Shown: positions 18,069-26,895, numbered from the stretch's first letter. The stretch: DNA of 64,000 nt from Streptomyces sp. ISL-98 (GCF_018614055.1 NZ_JAGGPB010000012.1:62001-126000), one strand, 5' to 3'. Translations and numbers: made by a program. Notes: generated from the letters alone by a model not told the origin.

Positions 18069-19909
18069 CTCGCCACCTCCAGTCCGGCCGGAGCCGTCAC
18101 GGGGTACCAGCAGGCGACCCGCTTGTGCGGCCCGTGCTCGGCGAGGCCGGGAGCCGCGCTCCGGCACCTGTCTCTGGCCCGGTCGCAACGCGGCGCGAAG
18201 GGGCATCCTTCGGGCCGTTCGGCCGGTTCGGGCGGCCGGCCGGGGATGGTCGCCAGCTCGCGTTCCCGGTCGGTGGCCATGGTCGGGACCGCGCCGACCA
18301 GTGCGCGGGTGTACGGGTGCGCGGCCCGGGTGAGGAGGTCGTCGACGGGCAGTTCCTCGACGACGTGTCCCGCGTACATGACCAGGACCCGCTCGCAGAC
18401 CTGCGCGACGACCGCGATGTCGTGGGAGATCAGCAGCAGCGCGGCCCCGGACCGGGCGCGTACCTCCGCGAGCAGGTCGAGGACCTGCTTCTGGACCAGC
18501 ATGTCCAGTGCAGTGGTCGGCTCGTCGGCGATGATCAGCCTGGGTTCGCCCATCAGCCCCATGCCGATCATGGCGCGCTGCCGCATACCGCCGGAGTACT
18601 CGTGCGGCCGCTGTCTGGCCCGGCGGGCGGGTGAGGGGATCCGTACGGCCGTCAGCCGGTCGATCGCGCGGGCCGCCGCCCGCGAGCGGGAGGCGCCGAG
18701 GTGGACCTCCGCGACCTCGGCGAGCTGGCGGCCCACGCGCAGCGCCGGGTTGAGGGAGGCCATGGGGTCCTGGAACACCATGGCCAGGGACGTACCGAGT
18801 CGCGGGTTCGCGCGAAGGTCGTGGCCGTCGAAGCGGAGCGTTCCGGTCGAGACGCGGCCGGGGTGGGGGACCAGGCCCGCCAGCGCCAGGGCCGTGAGGC
18901 TCTTGCCCGATCCGGACTCGCCCACCAGGCCCACGGCTTCGCCCTCGGCGATGGCCAGGGAGATCCCGCGTACCGCCGCCTGACCGTCCGGGAACGACAC
19001 CCGCAGGTCGTCGGCCTGGACCAGGACATCGCGCGGCGCCACCGGCTCCGGGGCCGGGACTTCATGGGCGGAGGCGCGCGGTGCGCTGTGCCCGCTGGCC
19101 TTGGCGACGACCTCGCCGGCCAGGCTGAACGCCATCCCGGTCAGTACGACGGCCACGCCGGGGGCCAGTGCGGCGACCGGGTTGACGTAGATACGGTCGA
19201 GCTCCTCGTTGAGCAGGCGTCCCCAGTCGTAACCGGGCGACTGCACGCCGAGTCCGAGGAACGACAGGCCCGAGAAGGCCACCACGATCCCGGCCGCCGC
19301 CTGCGCGGTGAACAGGACCGCCGGTTCGGCGATGTTCGGGAGCACATGGCGCAGCACCAGACGGAAACGGCCGACGCCCAGGATCCTCGCGGCCGCGACG
19401 TAGTCCGAACCCGCCACCGCTGCCGTCAGGTTCTGCACCAGCCGGGCCGACGGCGGGACCATCGCGAGGCCGACCGACAGCACCGCGCCGGTGGTCCCCA
19501 CCCCGAAGATCGTCGCGAGGAAGAGGACGAAGAGCAGCCCCGGGAACGCCACAAGAACGCCCACGGCCGCCGTGATGAGACGGCCCGCGCGCCTGCCGAG
19601 CACCGCCGGGGCCAGGCCGAGCAGCAGTCCGCCCACGACGCCGATCGCCGTGGCCAGCAAGGTGAGTTGGAGCGTCAGCCGGGTCGCGACCACCACACGG
19701 GCGGCGATGTCCCGGCCCAGGTTGTCGGTGCCGAAGAGGTGTTCGGCGCTGCTGCCCTGGTTGATCGCGTCGGTGTTCACGCGGCTCGCGGCGGAGCCGA
19801 ACAGCGGCGGGCCGAGGACGGCCACCAGGACGAGCACAGTGAGGGCGGCCAGCGCCGCGATGCCGAGTGGGGTCCTGAGGGTACGGCGGAGCCGGCCCGC
19901 GAACGACAT
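18065..19909 (-). CDS. Fused DppC-type permease and DppD-type ATPase
   Basis: A single 614-residue protein joining two usual subunits. Residues ~1-285 are a BPD-type inner membrane permease (signal-anchor helix, then the family EAA loop around YVAAARILGVGRFRLVLRHVLPN). Residues ~300-614 are an ABC ATPase (GESGSGKSLTALALAG, QDPMASLNPALRVG, YSGGMRQRAMIGMGL, IIADEPTTALD, LISHDIAVV). It ends with the Opp-specific Cys-containing tail CPFAPRCDRARDRC. A Pro/Ala-rich linker (HEVPAPEPVAPRD) joins the halves. No frameshift is needed. Permease-ATPase fusions occur in actinobacteria, but this one fixes the two subunits at 1:1. Confidence 0.9.
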   Translation of the reverse strand: MSFAGRLRRTLRTPLGIAALAALTVLVLVAVLGPPLFGSAASRVNTDAINQGSSAEHLFGTDNLGRDIAARVVVATRLTLQLTLLATAIGVVGGLLLGLAPAVLGRRAGRLITAAVGVLVAFPGLLFVLFLATIFGVGTTGAVLSVGLAMVPPSARLVQNLTAAVAGSDYVAAARILGVGRFRLVLRHVLPNIAEPAVLFTAQAAAGIVVAFSGLSFLGLGVQSPGYDWGRLLNEELDRIYVNPVAALAPGVAVVLTGMAFSLAGEVVAKASGHSAPRASAHEVPAPEPVAPRDVLVQADDLRVSFPDGQAAVRGISLAIAEGEAVGLVGESGSGKSLTALALAGLVPHPGRVSTGTLRFDGHDLRANPRLGTSLAMVFQDPMASLNPALRVGRQLAEVAEVHLGASRSRAAARAIDRLTAVRIPSPARRARQRPHEYSGGMRQRAMIGMGLMGEPRLIIADEPTTALDMLVQKQVLDLLAEVRARSGAALLLISHDIAVVAQVCERVLVMYAGHVVEELPVDDLLTRAAHPYTRALVGAVPTMATDRERELATIPGRPPEPAERPEGCPFAPRCDRARDRCRSAAPGLAEHGPHKRVACWYPVTAPAGLEVAR

Positions 19910-19910
19910 A

Positions 19911-20894
19911 TCAGCTCCCGCGGATCGTGGAACGGGGATCGGCGACGGCGACGGCCACGTCGACGGCGAAGGTGATGACGAGCGCCGCCGTCCCGTAGAC
20001 CAGCACCACGCCCTGCACCAGCGGGTAGTCCTTCTGCGTGATCGCCTGGACGATGGTGGTGCCGAGTCCCGGCCAGGCGAATACGTTCTCGATCAGGACG
20101 GTCCCCGCGATCAGCGAGGTGAACAGCAGCCCGCCCAGCGTCAGTGAGGACGTCAGCAGATTCGGCAGCGCGTGCCGCAGGTAACGCAGCCGCGCGGGAA
20201 GCCGCTTGGCCCGGGCCGTACGCATGTAGTCCTCGCCGAGCACCCGGAGCGTCTCCACTCGTACGATCCGGGCCAGCACCACCGCCGGGATGATCGCGAG
20301 GGCGAGGACCGGCAGGACGTACGACGAAGGCCCGCCGCGCGACGCCACCGGCAGAACCGGGAACGCCACACCGAACAGCGCGACCAGCCCCACGGCCAGC
20401 AGGAATTCGGGCACCGCACCGAGCGTCCCGGTGACCGCCGTGAACACGAGCTCGCCGCGCCGCCGCTTCCCGTCCCTGGTCAGCACGGCCGCCGTCATCC
20501 CGACCGGGATCGCGATGAGCATGATCAGGACGAATGCCGGTACGGCGATCTCCAGGGTCGCGGGGAGGCGGCCGGAGATGATCTGCGACACCGGCAGGTC
20601 GGCGGTGATCGACTGGCCGAGACGGCCCTGCAACAGGCCGCTGACGAAGGCCCCGTACTGCTCCGGCAGGGACTGGTCGAGCCCGAGCGCGTGGCGCCGG
20701 GCGTCGACCAGCGCCGGATCGGCGGTCGGGCCGAGCGCCGCCCGTACCGGGTCCCCGGGAACCAGGTGGATCATCGCGAACGACGCGGTGACCAGCACGC
20801 CCAGCGACACGAACAGCCGCACGACCCGCCGTACGACGAACCCCGCCCACGGCCCCCGTACGCCGAGCCGGGCAGGCAGTGCCAGGGCCGCCAT
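19911..20894 (-). CDS. Peptide ABC transporter permease (DppB-like)
   Basis: A 327-residue inner membrane permease of the DppB/OppB family: an N-terminal helix (VVRRVVRLFVSLGVLVTASFAMIHLVPGDPVRAALG, with the diagnostic HLVPGDP), a periplasmic segment with LGLDQSLPEQY, then five more helices. The cytoplasmic EAA loop is YMRTARAKRLPARLRYLRHALPN. It forms the channel with the DppC half of the fusion protein. Its ATG overlaps the stop of the binding-protein gene by one base (TGATG). Confidence 0.9.
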   Translation of the reverse strand: MAALALPARLGVRGPWAGFVVRRVVRLFVSLGVLVTASFAMIHLVPGDPVRAALGPTADPALVDARRHALGLDQSLPEQYGAFVSGLLQGRLGQSITADLPVSQIISGRLPATLEIAVPAFVLIMLIAIPVGMTAAVLTRDGKRRRGELVFTAVTGTLGAVPEFLLAVGLVALFGVAFPVLPVASRGGPSSYVLPVLALAIIPAVVLARIVRVETLRVLGEDYMRTARAKRLPARLRYLRHALPNLLTSSLTLGGLLFTSLIAGTVLIENVFAWPGLGTTIVQAITQKDYPLVQGVVLVYGTAALVITFAVDVAVAVADPRSTIRGS

Positions 20895-22462
20895 CAGCCC
20901 GACGTCCTTCGCAGACTCGACGGCACGATCCCGCCGTCGGACCTGAAGGTGACGCCCTTGCCGTAGACGGTCTGCGGGTTGGTCACGATCGGGACGACGT
21001 CGACGCGCTTGATGAGCGCGGCGTCCGCCGCGTCCCACAGGTCGCATCCCGCCTTGCCCGGCTTGGTGGCCGCCTCGGCGGTGAGGCGCTGGTACTCGGG
21101 GTTGTCGACGCGGCCGAAGTTGGTGCCGCGCGGCGGCACGGGACCGTCGAAGAACCTGGTGAGCTGATCGGGCAGGGACACACCGATCGGCGACCAGGCC
21201 ACGTCCCAGGTGTCCGCGCTCAGCGTGGAGACCACCGTCGCCTGGTCCATCGTTCTGGTGGTCACCATCACCCCGAACTCGGTCCACTGCTGGGCGGCCA
21301 GTTCCATCGCGGAGCTCACCCGCGGCCCCTGGGTGGAGGGGTACGGCGCGGTGATGCTGAGCGGTTTCCCGTCCTTGGTCCAGGTCTTGCCGGTCTTCTT
21401 CCACCCCGCGGAGGTGAGGGCCTCGGCCGCCCGGGCGGTGTCGTGCGCGGGCAGGTTCCCGGTGACGGTGTCGCCGGTACAGGGAGTGGGGGCGATCTCG
21501 CCGAGGTTGGTGGCGGGCTTGCCCGTTCCGCCGGTCGCGACGGAACCGATCTGTTTCAGGTCCAGCGCACCCACCAGGGCTTTGCGCACCGCAGGATCGG
21601 CGGTCGGGTGTCCGGAACCCTCGTTGAAGATCAGCTCGCCGAAGAGGAGCCGGGTGCTCCGCGACATGACCTTGGCCGCCTCGAGACGGTCCCGGTCGGT
21701 CCCGTTGATCTGGGCCGCGTTGACCTCGCCCGCGAGCAGCAGGTTCGTGGCCGTGGACTCGTTGGCCACCACCTTGAAGACCACCGTGTCGGGCATCTCG
21801 TCGCCGGTGGCGCCGTCCGGGCCCCAGGTGTAGCCCTTGCGTTTGACGTACGTGAAGTGGTCGCCGGCCACCGCCTCCTTCAGCCGGTACGCGCCGGTCG
21901 CGTCGGAGGCGCGGGCCAGCGCCTTCGGGTCGGACAGCCCCTTCTTGCAGGTGAGGGGGAGCAGTTGGGCCATCTCCACGAAGAAGGGGGCGGGCTGCTT
22001 GGTGCGTACCGTGACCGTGCGCCTCGCGTCGTCGGCCTTGGCGGTGGCCGTCGGCGGTACGGCGACCCCGAGGAGCGGCGACTGGTTCTTCGGGTCGGCG
22101 ACGTAGTTGTACACGGCCGCCACGTCCGACGCGGTCAGCGCCGAACCGTCCTGGCAGGTCACGCCCTTGCGTAAGGTGAAAGTGGCCGAAGTGGGGGTGG
22201 CCGACCAGCGCTGTGCGATGCCCGGGACCGTGGAGCCTTTGGGGCCCCGGTGCACGAGGGTGTCGTAGGCGAATCTGTTCATGGACAGTGCGGAAGAGGC
22301 CACTGTGCCCAGCGGGTTCAGGGTCCCGGGGTCCGAGGCGATCGCGATGGTGACGGTTCCGCTGCCGCCGCCTCCGGTCACGCCGCCGCTGCACCCGGTG
22401 GTGGCCAGTCCGATCGCCGCGATCGCCGCGGCTGCCGCACCGGTGGTCGTGGTGGTTCTCAT
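20894..22462 (-). CDS. Peptide-binding lipoprotein (SBP family 5)
   Basis: A 522-residue extracellular solute-binding protein. The signal peptide ends in LATTGC with lipidation expected at C24, followed by a Gly-rich tether. The mature part shows family features: DPGTLNPLGT near the start, a FTLRKGVTCQDGSALTASDV stretch, and the late PDQLTRFFDG. It captures peptides and hands them to the adjacent permeases. Being first of the transporter block (SBP, B, C-D fusion, F) is the standard order. Peptide stereochemistry preference cannot be read directly; it is inferred from the neighbouring D-specific enzymes. Confidence 0.9.
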   Translation of the reverse strand: MRTTTTTGAAAAAIAAIGLATTGCSGGVTGGGGSGTVTIAIASDPGTLNPLGTVASSALSMNRFAYDTLVHRGPKGSTVPGIAQRWSATPTSATFTLRKGVTCQDGSALTASDVAAVYNYVADPKNQSPLLGVAVPPTATAKADDARRTVTVRTKQPAPFFVEMAQLLPLTCKKGLSDPKALARASDATGAYRLKEAVAGDHFTYVKRKGYTWGPDGATGDEMPDTVVFKVVANESTATNLLLAGEVNAAQINGTDRDRLEAAKVMSRSTRLLFGELIFNEGSGHPTADPAVRKALVGALDLKQIGSVATGGTGKPATNLGEIAPTPCTGDTVTGNLPAHDTARAAEALTSAGWKKTGKTWTKDGKPLSITAPYPSTQGPRVSSAMELAAQQWTEFGVMVTTRTMDQATVVSTLSADTWDVAWSPIGVSLPDQLTRFFDGPVPPRGTNFGRVDNPEYQRLTAEAATKPGKAGCDLWDAADAALIKRVDVVPIVTNPQTVYGKGVTFRSDGGIVPSSLRRTSG

Positions 22463-22571
22463 CTCATCTGCTCCTCTGCCGGCCTGCGCGAGGGGACGGG
22501 GGATTCAGGCACTTCAGGCGTGGGGGTGTTGGAGCGGGCGCGTTGGTCGGGCGCGTGGTTCAGCGCGTCGG

Positions 22572-23936
22572 TCAGGCGCGTGGGACGGCGCGGCCCAGGT
22601 GCAGGAATTGAGCCCTGTCGCCGTCGCCGAGGAAGGTGTACGTCTGGTACCGGCCGTCCGTCTCTCTGAGGGCGACCAGCGTGCGGGCGTCCAGCGGCAC
22701 CATGACCGTGCTGGACGGGGCGTCCTCGCCGGGCAGGGCGGCGGCCGGGCCGAGGGGCCGTACCACCACGGACAGGGCCTCGCCGACCTGCACGACCTCG
22801 GCCTCGCAGGTCACCGACTCGTACCGGCCGGTGAAGAAGCGCAGGTCGACCGTCGGCGGTTCGTCGGGCGGGACCGGCAGCGGCGGCACACTCACCCCGG
22901 CCAGGTCGCCCAGCAGCTCGGTGACCAGGACGTGCAGGCCGAAGAACCCGCCCCCGTTGGTGAGGATCGCGACGGCCACGTCCTGATCCGGCACGATGCG
23001 CAGGAGCGCGGACTGGCCGATGGTGCCGCCGTCGTGCCCGATGACCGGGCCGCCCTTCCAGTCGAACAGCTCCCAGCCGAGCCCCCAGTGATCCGCGAGC
23101 GGCCCGACGCCCGGCACGGCCGCCTGCGGCTCCCGCATCGCCCGGATGCTCGCCTCGGAGAGCACCCGCATGCCGTCGGGGGCCACACCGCCGCTGATGT
23201 GCATCTGCGCGAAGCGGAGCTGGTCCCGGACGCTGAGCGTCAGCGTCGAACCGGCGGGCGCGTTGGAACGCGGCATGTTCCACAGCGGCGCCTTGACCAA
23301 CTCGCCGTCCGGGCCGGGCACATGACCCATCGCCACCCGGTACCGGATCGCCTCACCCGGCGAGGTCGCGAGCTCCGTCATGCCGAGCGGGACGGCGATA
23401 CGCTCGCGGAGCGCCGCCTCCCAGGTCAGACCGGTGAGCACCTCGACGATCCGGCCGAGGACCACATAGCCGCTGTTGCAGTACGACCACAGCTCACCGC
23501 ACGTGAACAGCTGCCGCGAAGGACCCGCCAGGCCGGCCACGAACCGCTCGACCGCATCGTCGCCCGGCCCGTGATCGTCGAAGATGTCGCCCTCGAAACC
23601 ACCGGTGTGACACAGGAGTTGGCGCAGGGTCACGGACGCGCTCACGGCCTCGTCCGTGACCCGGAAGTCCGGCAGATAGCGCGCAACCGGCGCGTCCAGG
23701 TCGGCCAGGCCCTCGTCGACAAGCTGCATGATCAGCGTCGCCGTCCAGACCTTGGTGATGGACCCGGTCTGGAAGATCGAGTCGGTGGTCGCCGGGTAGC
23801 CGGTCTCCTTGTCGAGCACGCCGTAGGCCGCCTCGACGATCTCGTCGCCACGCTGGACGGCGACGGTCGCGCCGGGGATGCGATGCCTCTCGGCCAGTTC
23901 GGCAAGGCGTGCCCGCAGATCTTCGGTATTGACCAT
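22572..23936 (-). CDS. Serine hydrolase (class C beta-lactamase/D-aminopeptidase family), second paralogue
   Basis: A 454-residue S12-type enzyme with S59-I-T-K62, Y152-C-N154 and a GHDGGTIG segment, no signal peptide, and the same C-terminal beta domain as the protein at 14052-15419. Duplicated cytoplasmic S12 hydrolases in one operon suggest two peptide specificities. ATG at 23936 has GGAGG 5 nt upstream; it would be the first gene of the minus-strand operon, separated from the binding-protein gene by 109 bp without other genes. Beta-lactam hydrolysis is unlikely for a cytoplasmic protein. Confidence 0.85.
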   Translation of the reverse strand: MVNTEDLRARLAELAERHRIPGATVAVQRGDEIVEAAYGVLDKETGYPATTDSIFQTGSITKVWTATLIMQLVDEGLADLDAPVARYLPDFRVTDEAVSASVTLRQLLCHTGGFEGDIFDDHGPGDDAVERFVAGLAGPSRQLFTCGELWSYCNSGYVVLGRIVEVLTGLTWEAALRERIAVPLGMTELATSPGEAIRYRVAMGHVPGPDGELVKAPLWNMPRSNAPAGSTLTLSVRDQLRFAQMHISGGVAPDGMRVLSEASIRAMREPQAAVPGVGPLADHWGLGWELFDWKGGPVIGHDGGTIGQSALLRIVPDQDVAVAILTNGGGFFGLHVLVTELLGDLAGVSVPPLPVPPDEPPTVDLRFFTGRYESVTCEAEVVQVGEALSVVVRPLGPAAALPGEDAPSSTVMVPLDARTLVALRETDGRYQTYTFLGDGDRAQFLHLGRAVPRA

Positions 23937-24095
23937 GACCACCTCCGTGGAGAGCAGTGAGGGCACAGTAGGCGCCGGCCCGGCGGCGCCGGATCGTCGT
24001 GGGAGACGAAAAAGGCGCCCGGGACCTGTGCGTACGTCCGATGACGCCCGATCGCCGGGGTCGGATGATGCCGGAGGCCACAGGAGAGGAGACCC
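23937..24095. promoter_or_regulatory. Divergent control region of the D-peptide locus
   Basis: This 159-bp gap separates the leftward operon from the rightward dppA-like gene. A perfect inverted repeat, GGCGCCG-6 nt-CGGCGCC, occupies 23971-23990. ACAGTA at 23965-23970 reads TACTGT on the minus strand, a possible -10 for the operon, placing the palindrome in the -10/-35 spacer like an operator. Near-repeats TCCGATGACG and TCGGATGATG lie nearer the plus-strand gene. The PucR protein at 9180-10763 is the likely ligand; this is inference. Confidence 0.4.
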
Positions 24096-24941
24096 ATGGA
24101 CGTCTACATCTCGGTCGACATGGAAGGCATTTCGGGGATCGCCACCGTTGACCAGATCGCGCGCGGCGGCCACGGATACCCGCGAGCCCAGCAGTTGATG
24201 ACCGCCGAGGCGAACGCGGCGATCGAGGGGGCGTTCGACGCCGGCGCGGACTCGGTCGCGGTGAACGACAGCCACGGCACCATGGACAACTTCCTGCAGG
24301 AAGGGCTCGACGAGCGGGCCCGCCTGATCACCGGCAGCCCGAAGGCGCAGTGCATGGCGCACGGCATCGGCGGCGACCACGGGGTGGCGCTGTTCGTCGG
24401 TTACCACGCGGCGGGCGGCTGCCCCGGCGTACTCGCCCACAGTTTCTCGTCGTTCTTCGCCTGGCTGAAACTGGGCGACCGTATCGTGTCGGAGGCCGAG
24501 ATCAACGCACTGCTCGCCGCCGAACACGGCGTCCCCGTAGGCCTGGTGACCGGCGACGACCAGATCTGCGCGCTGGCACAACGCCGGTTCCCCGGCGTGG
24601 TCACCGCCACGGTCAAGCGCGCCGAGGGCTACACCGCCGCCGACAGCCTCCACCCCCGCCGGGCACAGGCCCTGGTCCGCGCCGAGGCGGCCGAGGCGGT
24701 GAAGAACGCCGGCGCGCTCCGGCCGGTGGAGATCCCCGAACGGCTCGTGCTGACCGCAGGCTTCCAGATCCCGACGGCGGCCGAGTCCGCGGCGGACGTG
24801 CCGGGTGCGGTGCGGGTCGACGAAACGACGGTGACGTGCGAGGTCTCGGATCCCAGCAGCCTGATCGGCCTGATCAGGGTGTGGTACTCAACGGCGGCAC
24901 TGGCCGCGAGATCGCGCCTGCCGATGATCGACGTGCGGTAG
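24096..24941 (+). CDS. dppA: M55 family D-aminopeptidase
   Basis: A 281-residue member of the DppA family, which cleaves D-amino acids from the N-termini of short peptides such as D-Ala-D-Ala. The binuclear zinc ligands expected from Bacillus subtilis DppA are all in place: D8 and E10 (SVDMEG), H60 (VNDSHGTMDN), H104 (GYHAAGG) and E133 (IVSEAEINALL), with H115 in LAHSFSS. It is cytoplasmic and transcribed divergently from the peptide import operon, with which it shares a control region. This gives the clearest evidence that the substrates of the locus contain D-residues. The ATG follows GGAGAGGAG. Confidence 0.92.
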   Translation: MDVYISVDMEGISGIATVDQIARGGHGYPRAQQLMTAEANAAIEGAFDAGADSVAVNDSHGTMDNFLQEGLDERARLITGSPKAQCMAHGIGGDHGVALFVGYHAAGGCPGVLAHSFSSFFAWLKLGDRIVSEAEINALLAAEHGVPVGLVTGDDQICALAQRRFPGVVTATVKRAEGYTAADSLHPRRAQALVRAEAAEAVKNAGALRPVEIPERLVLTAGFQIPTAAESAADVPGAVRVDETTVTCEVSDPSSLIGLIRVWYSTAALAARSRLPMIDVR

Positions 24942-25000
24942 GTACCGACCGTCCGAAGGACGTCCTGGGTGGGGACGCCGGTGGGACGCCCTTACGCCGC

Positions 25001-25657
25001 TCACCTCGGCGGCGCCACCATCCCCGTCTCGTACGCGATGATCACAAGGTGAACCCGGTCGCGCGCGCCGAGTTTCGTGAACAGCCGCGCCACGTGCGCC
25101 TTTACGGTGGCCACGCTGATGCACAGATGGCTCGCGATCTCGCTGTTCGACATGCCGCGTCCGACAAGGGTCATCACCTCGCGTTCCCGCCCGGTGATGC
25201 CCTCGACCGACCGGGGCGGCCGGGCCGGTTCCGGGCGGGCGGCGAACTCCTCGATGAGGCGGCGCGTGACGCTCGGCGCGATCAGGCCGTCCCCGGCGGC
25301 GACCACGCGGATCGCCGCGAGGATGTCTTCCAGGGCCATGTCCTTGACGAGGAACCCGCTCGCCCCGGCGCGGAGCGCGGCGTAGACATAATCGTCGTCG
25401 TCGAACGTGGTGAGGACGAGGACGCGCGCCGCATCCGGGCCCGCCGTGATCAGCCGGGTGGCCTCGATGCCGTCCATACCCGGCATGCGGATGTCCATCA
25501 CCACCACATCGGGATGTACGTCCCCGGCCAGCCGGACCGCCTCCGTCCCCGTTCCGGCCTCTCCCACGACGTCGATGTCCGGGGTGTCGGCCATCAGGAC
25601 GCGCAGGCCGGCGCGTACCAGCGGCTGGTCGTCGGCGAGCACGATACGGACCGTCAT
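25001..25657 (-). CDS. NarL/LuxR-type response regulator
   Basis: A 218-residue response regulator. The receiver domain runs ~1-120 with acidic residues D9/D10, phospho-acceptor D55 (VVVMDIRMPG) and lysine in FLVKDMA. The LuxR helix-turn-helix is ~150-210 (GITGREREVMTLVGRGMSNSEIASHLCISVATVKAHVARLFTKLG). Its ATG overlaps the sensor kinase stop (ATGA), so the pair is co-translated. The likely target is the adjacent ABC exporter operon on the opposite strand. Confidence 0.92.
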   Translation of the reverse strand: MTVRIVLADDQPLVRAGLRVLMADTPDIDVVGEAGTGTEAVRLAGDVHPDVVVMDIRMPGMDGIEATRLITAGPDAARVLVLTTFDDDDYVYAALRAGASGFLVKDMALEDILAAIRVVAAGDGLIAPSVTRRLIEEFAARPEPARPPRSVEGITGREREVMTLVGRGMSNSEIASHLCISVATVKAHVARLFTKLGARDRVHLVIIAYETGMVAPPR

Positions 25658-26883
25658 CCGGCTCCTTCGGAGAGGGGCAGCCTGGCCGCCACGTGAAAGC
25701 CGCCTTCGGGCCGGGACCCGGCGGTGAAGTGTCCGCGCAGCAGGCTGACCCGCTCCCGCATGCCGACGATGCCCCAGCCGGTGTCGCCGCCGCTGCCGGG
25801 GACCGGGCCGCCGCGGCCGTCGTCCTCGACCTCTATGGACAGCTCGGCGTCCCGGTAGTCGACGGTCACCCGGCAGTCGCGGGTGCCCGCGTGGCGTACC
25901 ACGTTGGTGAGCGCTTCCTGAAGGATCCGGAACGCCGCCAGGTCGATGTCGGCGGGCAGCGGCCGCCGCTCTCCCCGCCACCGCACATCGACCCGTACGC
26001 CTGCGTCCAGCGTCGACGCGGCCAGCCGGCCCACGTCGGCCAGCCCGGGCGTCGGGTCGAGCGGCGCGGCCCGGCGCCCGGGCCCGGATCCGGAGCGCGA
26101 TTCGGAGCCGGGTTCGGAGCCCGGCTCAGTGCGGCGCAGCGCACCCAGCGTCCGCCGCAGCCCGGCGAGGGTTTCCCTGCTGGTGGCTTCGATGGTGGTG
26201 AGCGCGTTGCGCGCCTCGTCCGGCTGCGTGTCGATGACCCGGCTGCCGACACCTGCCTGGATGGCGATGACGCCGATGCTGTGCGCGATCATGTCGTGCA
26301 ACTCGCGGGCGATGCGCAGCCGTTCCGCGGTGACGGCCTGAGCCGCGGTCTGCGAGCGCAGCGCCGCGGCGTGCTCGCGGCGCTCGCGGACCGAGTAACC
26401 CGCCAGCCAGGCGGCGAGGACCGCCAGAACGAGAAACACGACAGCATTGGTGTATTCGCCCGACCCGTCCGTGTAGTAGCGGACGGAGCTGATCTGCACG
26501 CCGAGCGTCAGGACGGCGGCCGCGATCGCGGTGCGGCGCGGACGGTTGGCCACGAGGAAGCCGACGGCGAGATCGTTCACCAGGACCAGCAGATAGACGA
26601 TCTCCCAGTACGGCCATGTGGTCGCGGCGGCGAACGTACCGACGAGCATCAGCGCCACCGCAGGCAGCGGACTGCGCCGCAGCAGACCGACGACGAGGAC
26701 GGTAGCGACGCCCGACAGAAAGACCCGCAGGGGAACGGAGCGATAAGGCCCGGCCTGCACCGAGAAGAACAGGACGAACGGGTACGCCACCGCCCCGCCC
26801 CAGGCCAGGACCGTCCACGCGACGGGCGGTCCGACGCTCCTCACCCGTGCAGGGCGTCGAGAACTCGTCGTCGTGGTGGGCAT
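25654..26883 (-). CDS. Sensor histidine kinase (HisKA_3 type)
   Basis: A 409-residue membrane kinase. About five hydrophobic segments lie in residues ~15-150. The dimerisation/phospho-acceptor helix is RIARELHDMIAHSIGVIAIQAG (His in ELHD), and the HATPase domain has NVVRHA, DDGRGG and GWGIVGMRERV. A Glu/Ser/Gly-rich insert (EPGSEPGSESRSGSGPG) lies between them. It phosphorylates the regulator encoded immediately downstream. ATG at 26883 has TACGAT ending 6 nt upstream and no ribosome binding site, consistent with a leaderless message; an upstream in-frame start at 26919 is less likely. Confidence 0.9.
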   Translation of the reverse strand: MPTTTTSSRRPARVRSVGPPVAWTVLAWGGAVAYPFVLFFSVQAGPYRSVPLRVFLSGVATVLVVGLLRRSPLPAVALMLVGTFAAATTWPYWEIVYLLVLVNDLAVGFLVANRPRRTAIAAAVLTLGVQISSVRYYTDGSGEYTNAVVFLVLAVLAAWLAGYSVRERREHAAALRSQTAAQAVTAERLRIARELHDMIAHSIGVIAIQAGVGSRVIDTQPDEARNALTTIEATSRETLAGLRRTLGALRRTEPGSEPGSESRSGSGPGRRAAPLDPTPGLADVGRLAASTLDAGVRVDVRWRGERRPLPADIDLAAFRILQEALTNVVRHAGTRDCRVTVDYRDAELSIEVEDDGRGGPVPGSGGDTGWGIVGMRERVSLLRGHFTAGSRPEGGFHVAARLPLSEGAG

Positions 26884-26889
26884 GAGGGG

Positions 26890-26895
26890 ATCGTA
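26890..26895 (-). promoter_or_regulatory. -10 hexamer for the sensor kinase gene
   Basis: On the minus strand TACGAT is followed by CCCCTC and the ATG. A TANNNT hexamer 6 nt from the start codon without a ribosome binding site fits a leaderless transcript. No strong -35 hexamer is seen. Confidence 0.4.

Noticed and set aside
19911..22394. Extended permease frame of 827 codons reaching over the binding-protein gene
   Set aside because: Only the part from 20894 encodes permease helices; the upstream part is an out-of-frame reading of the lipoprotein gene.
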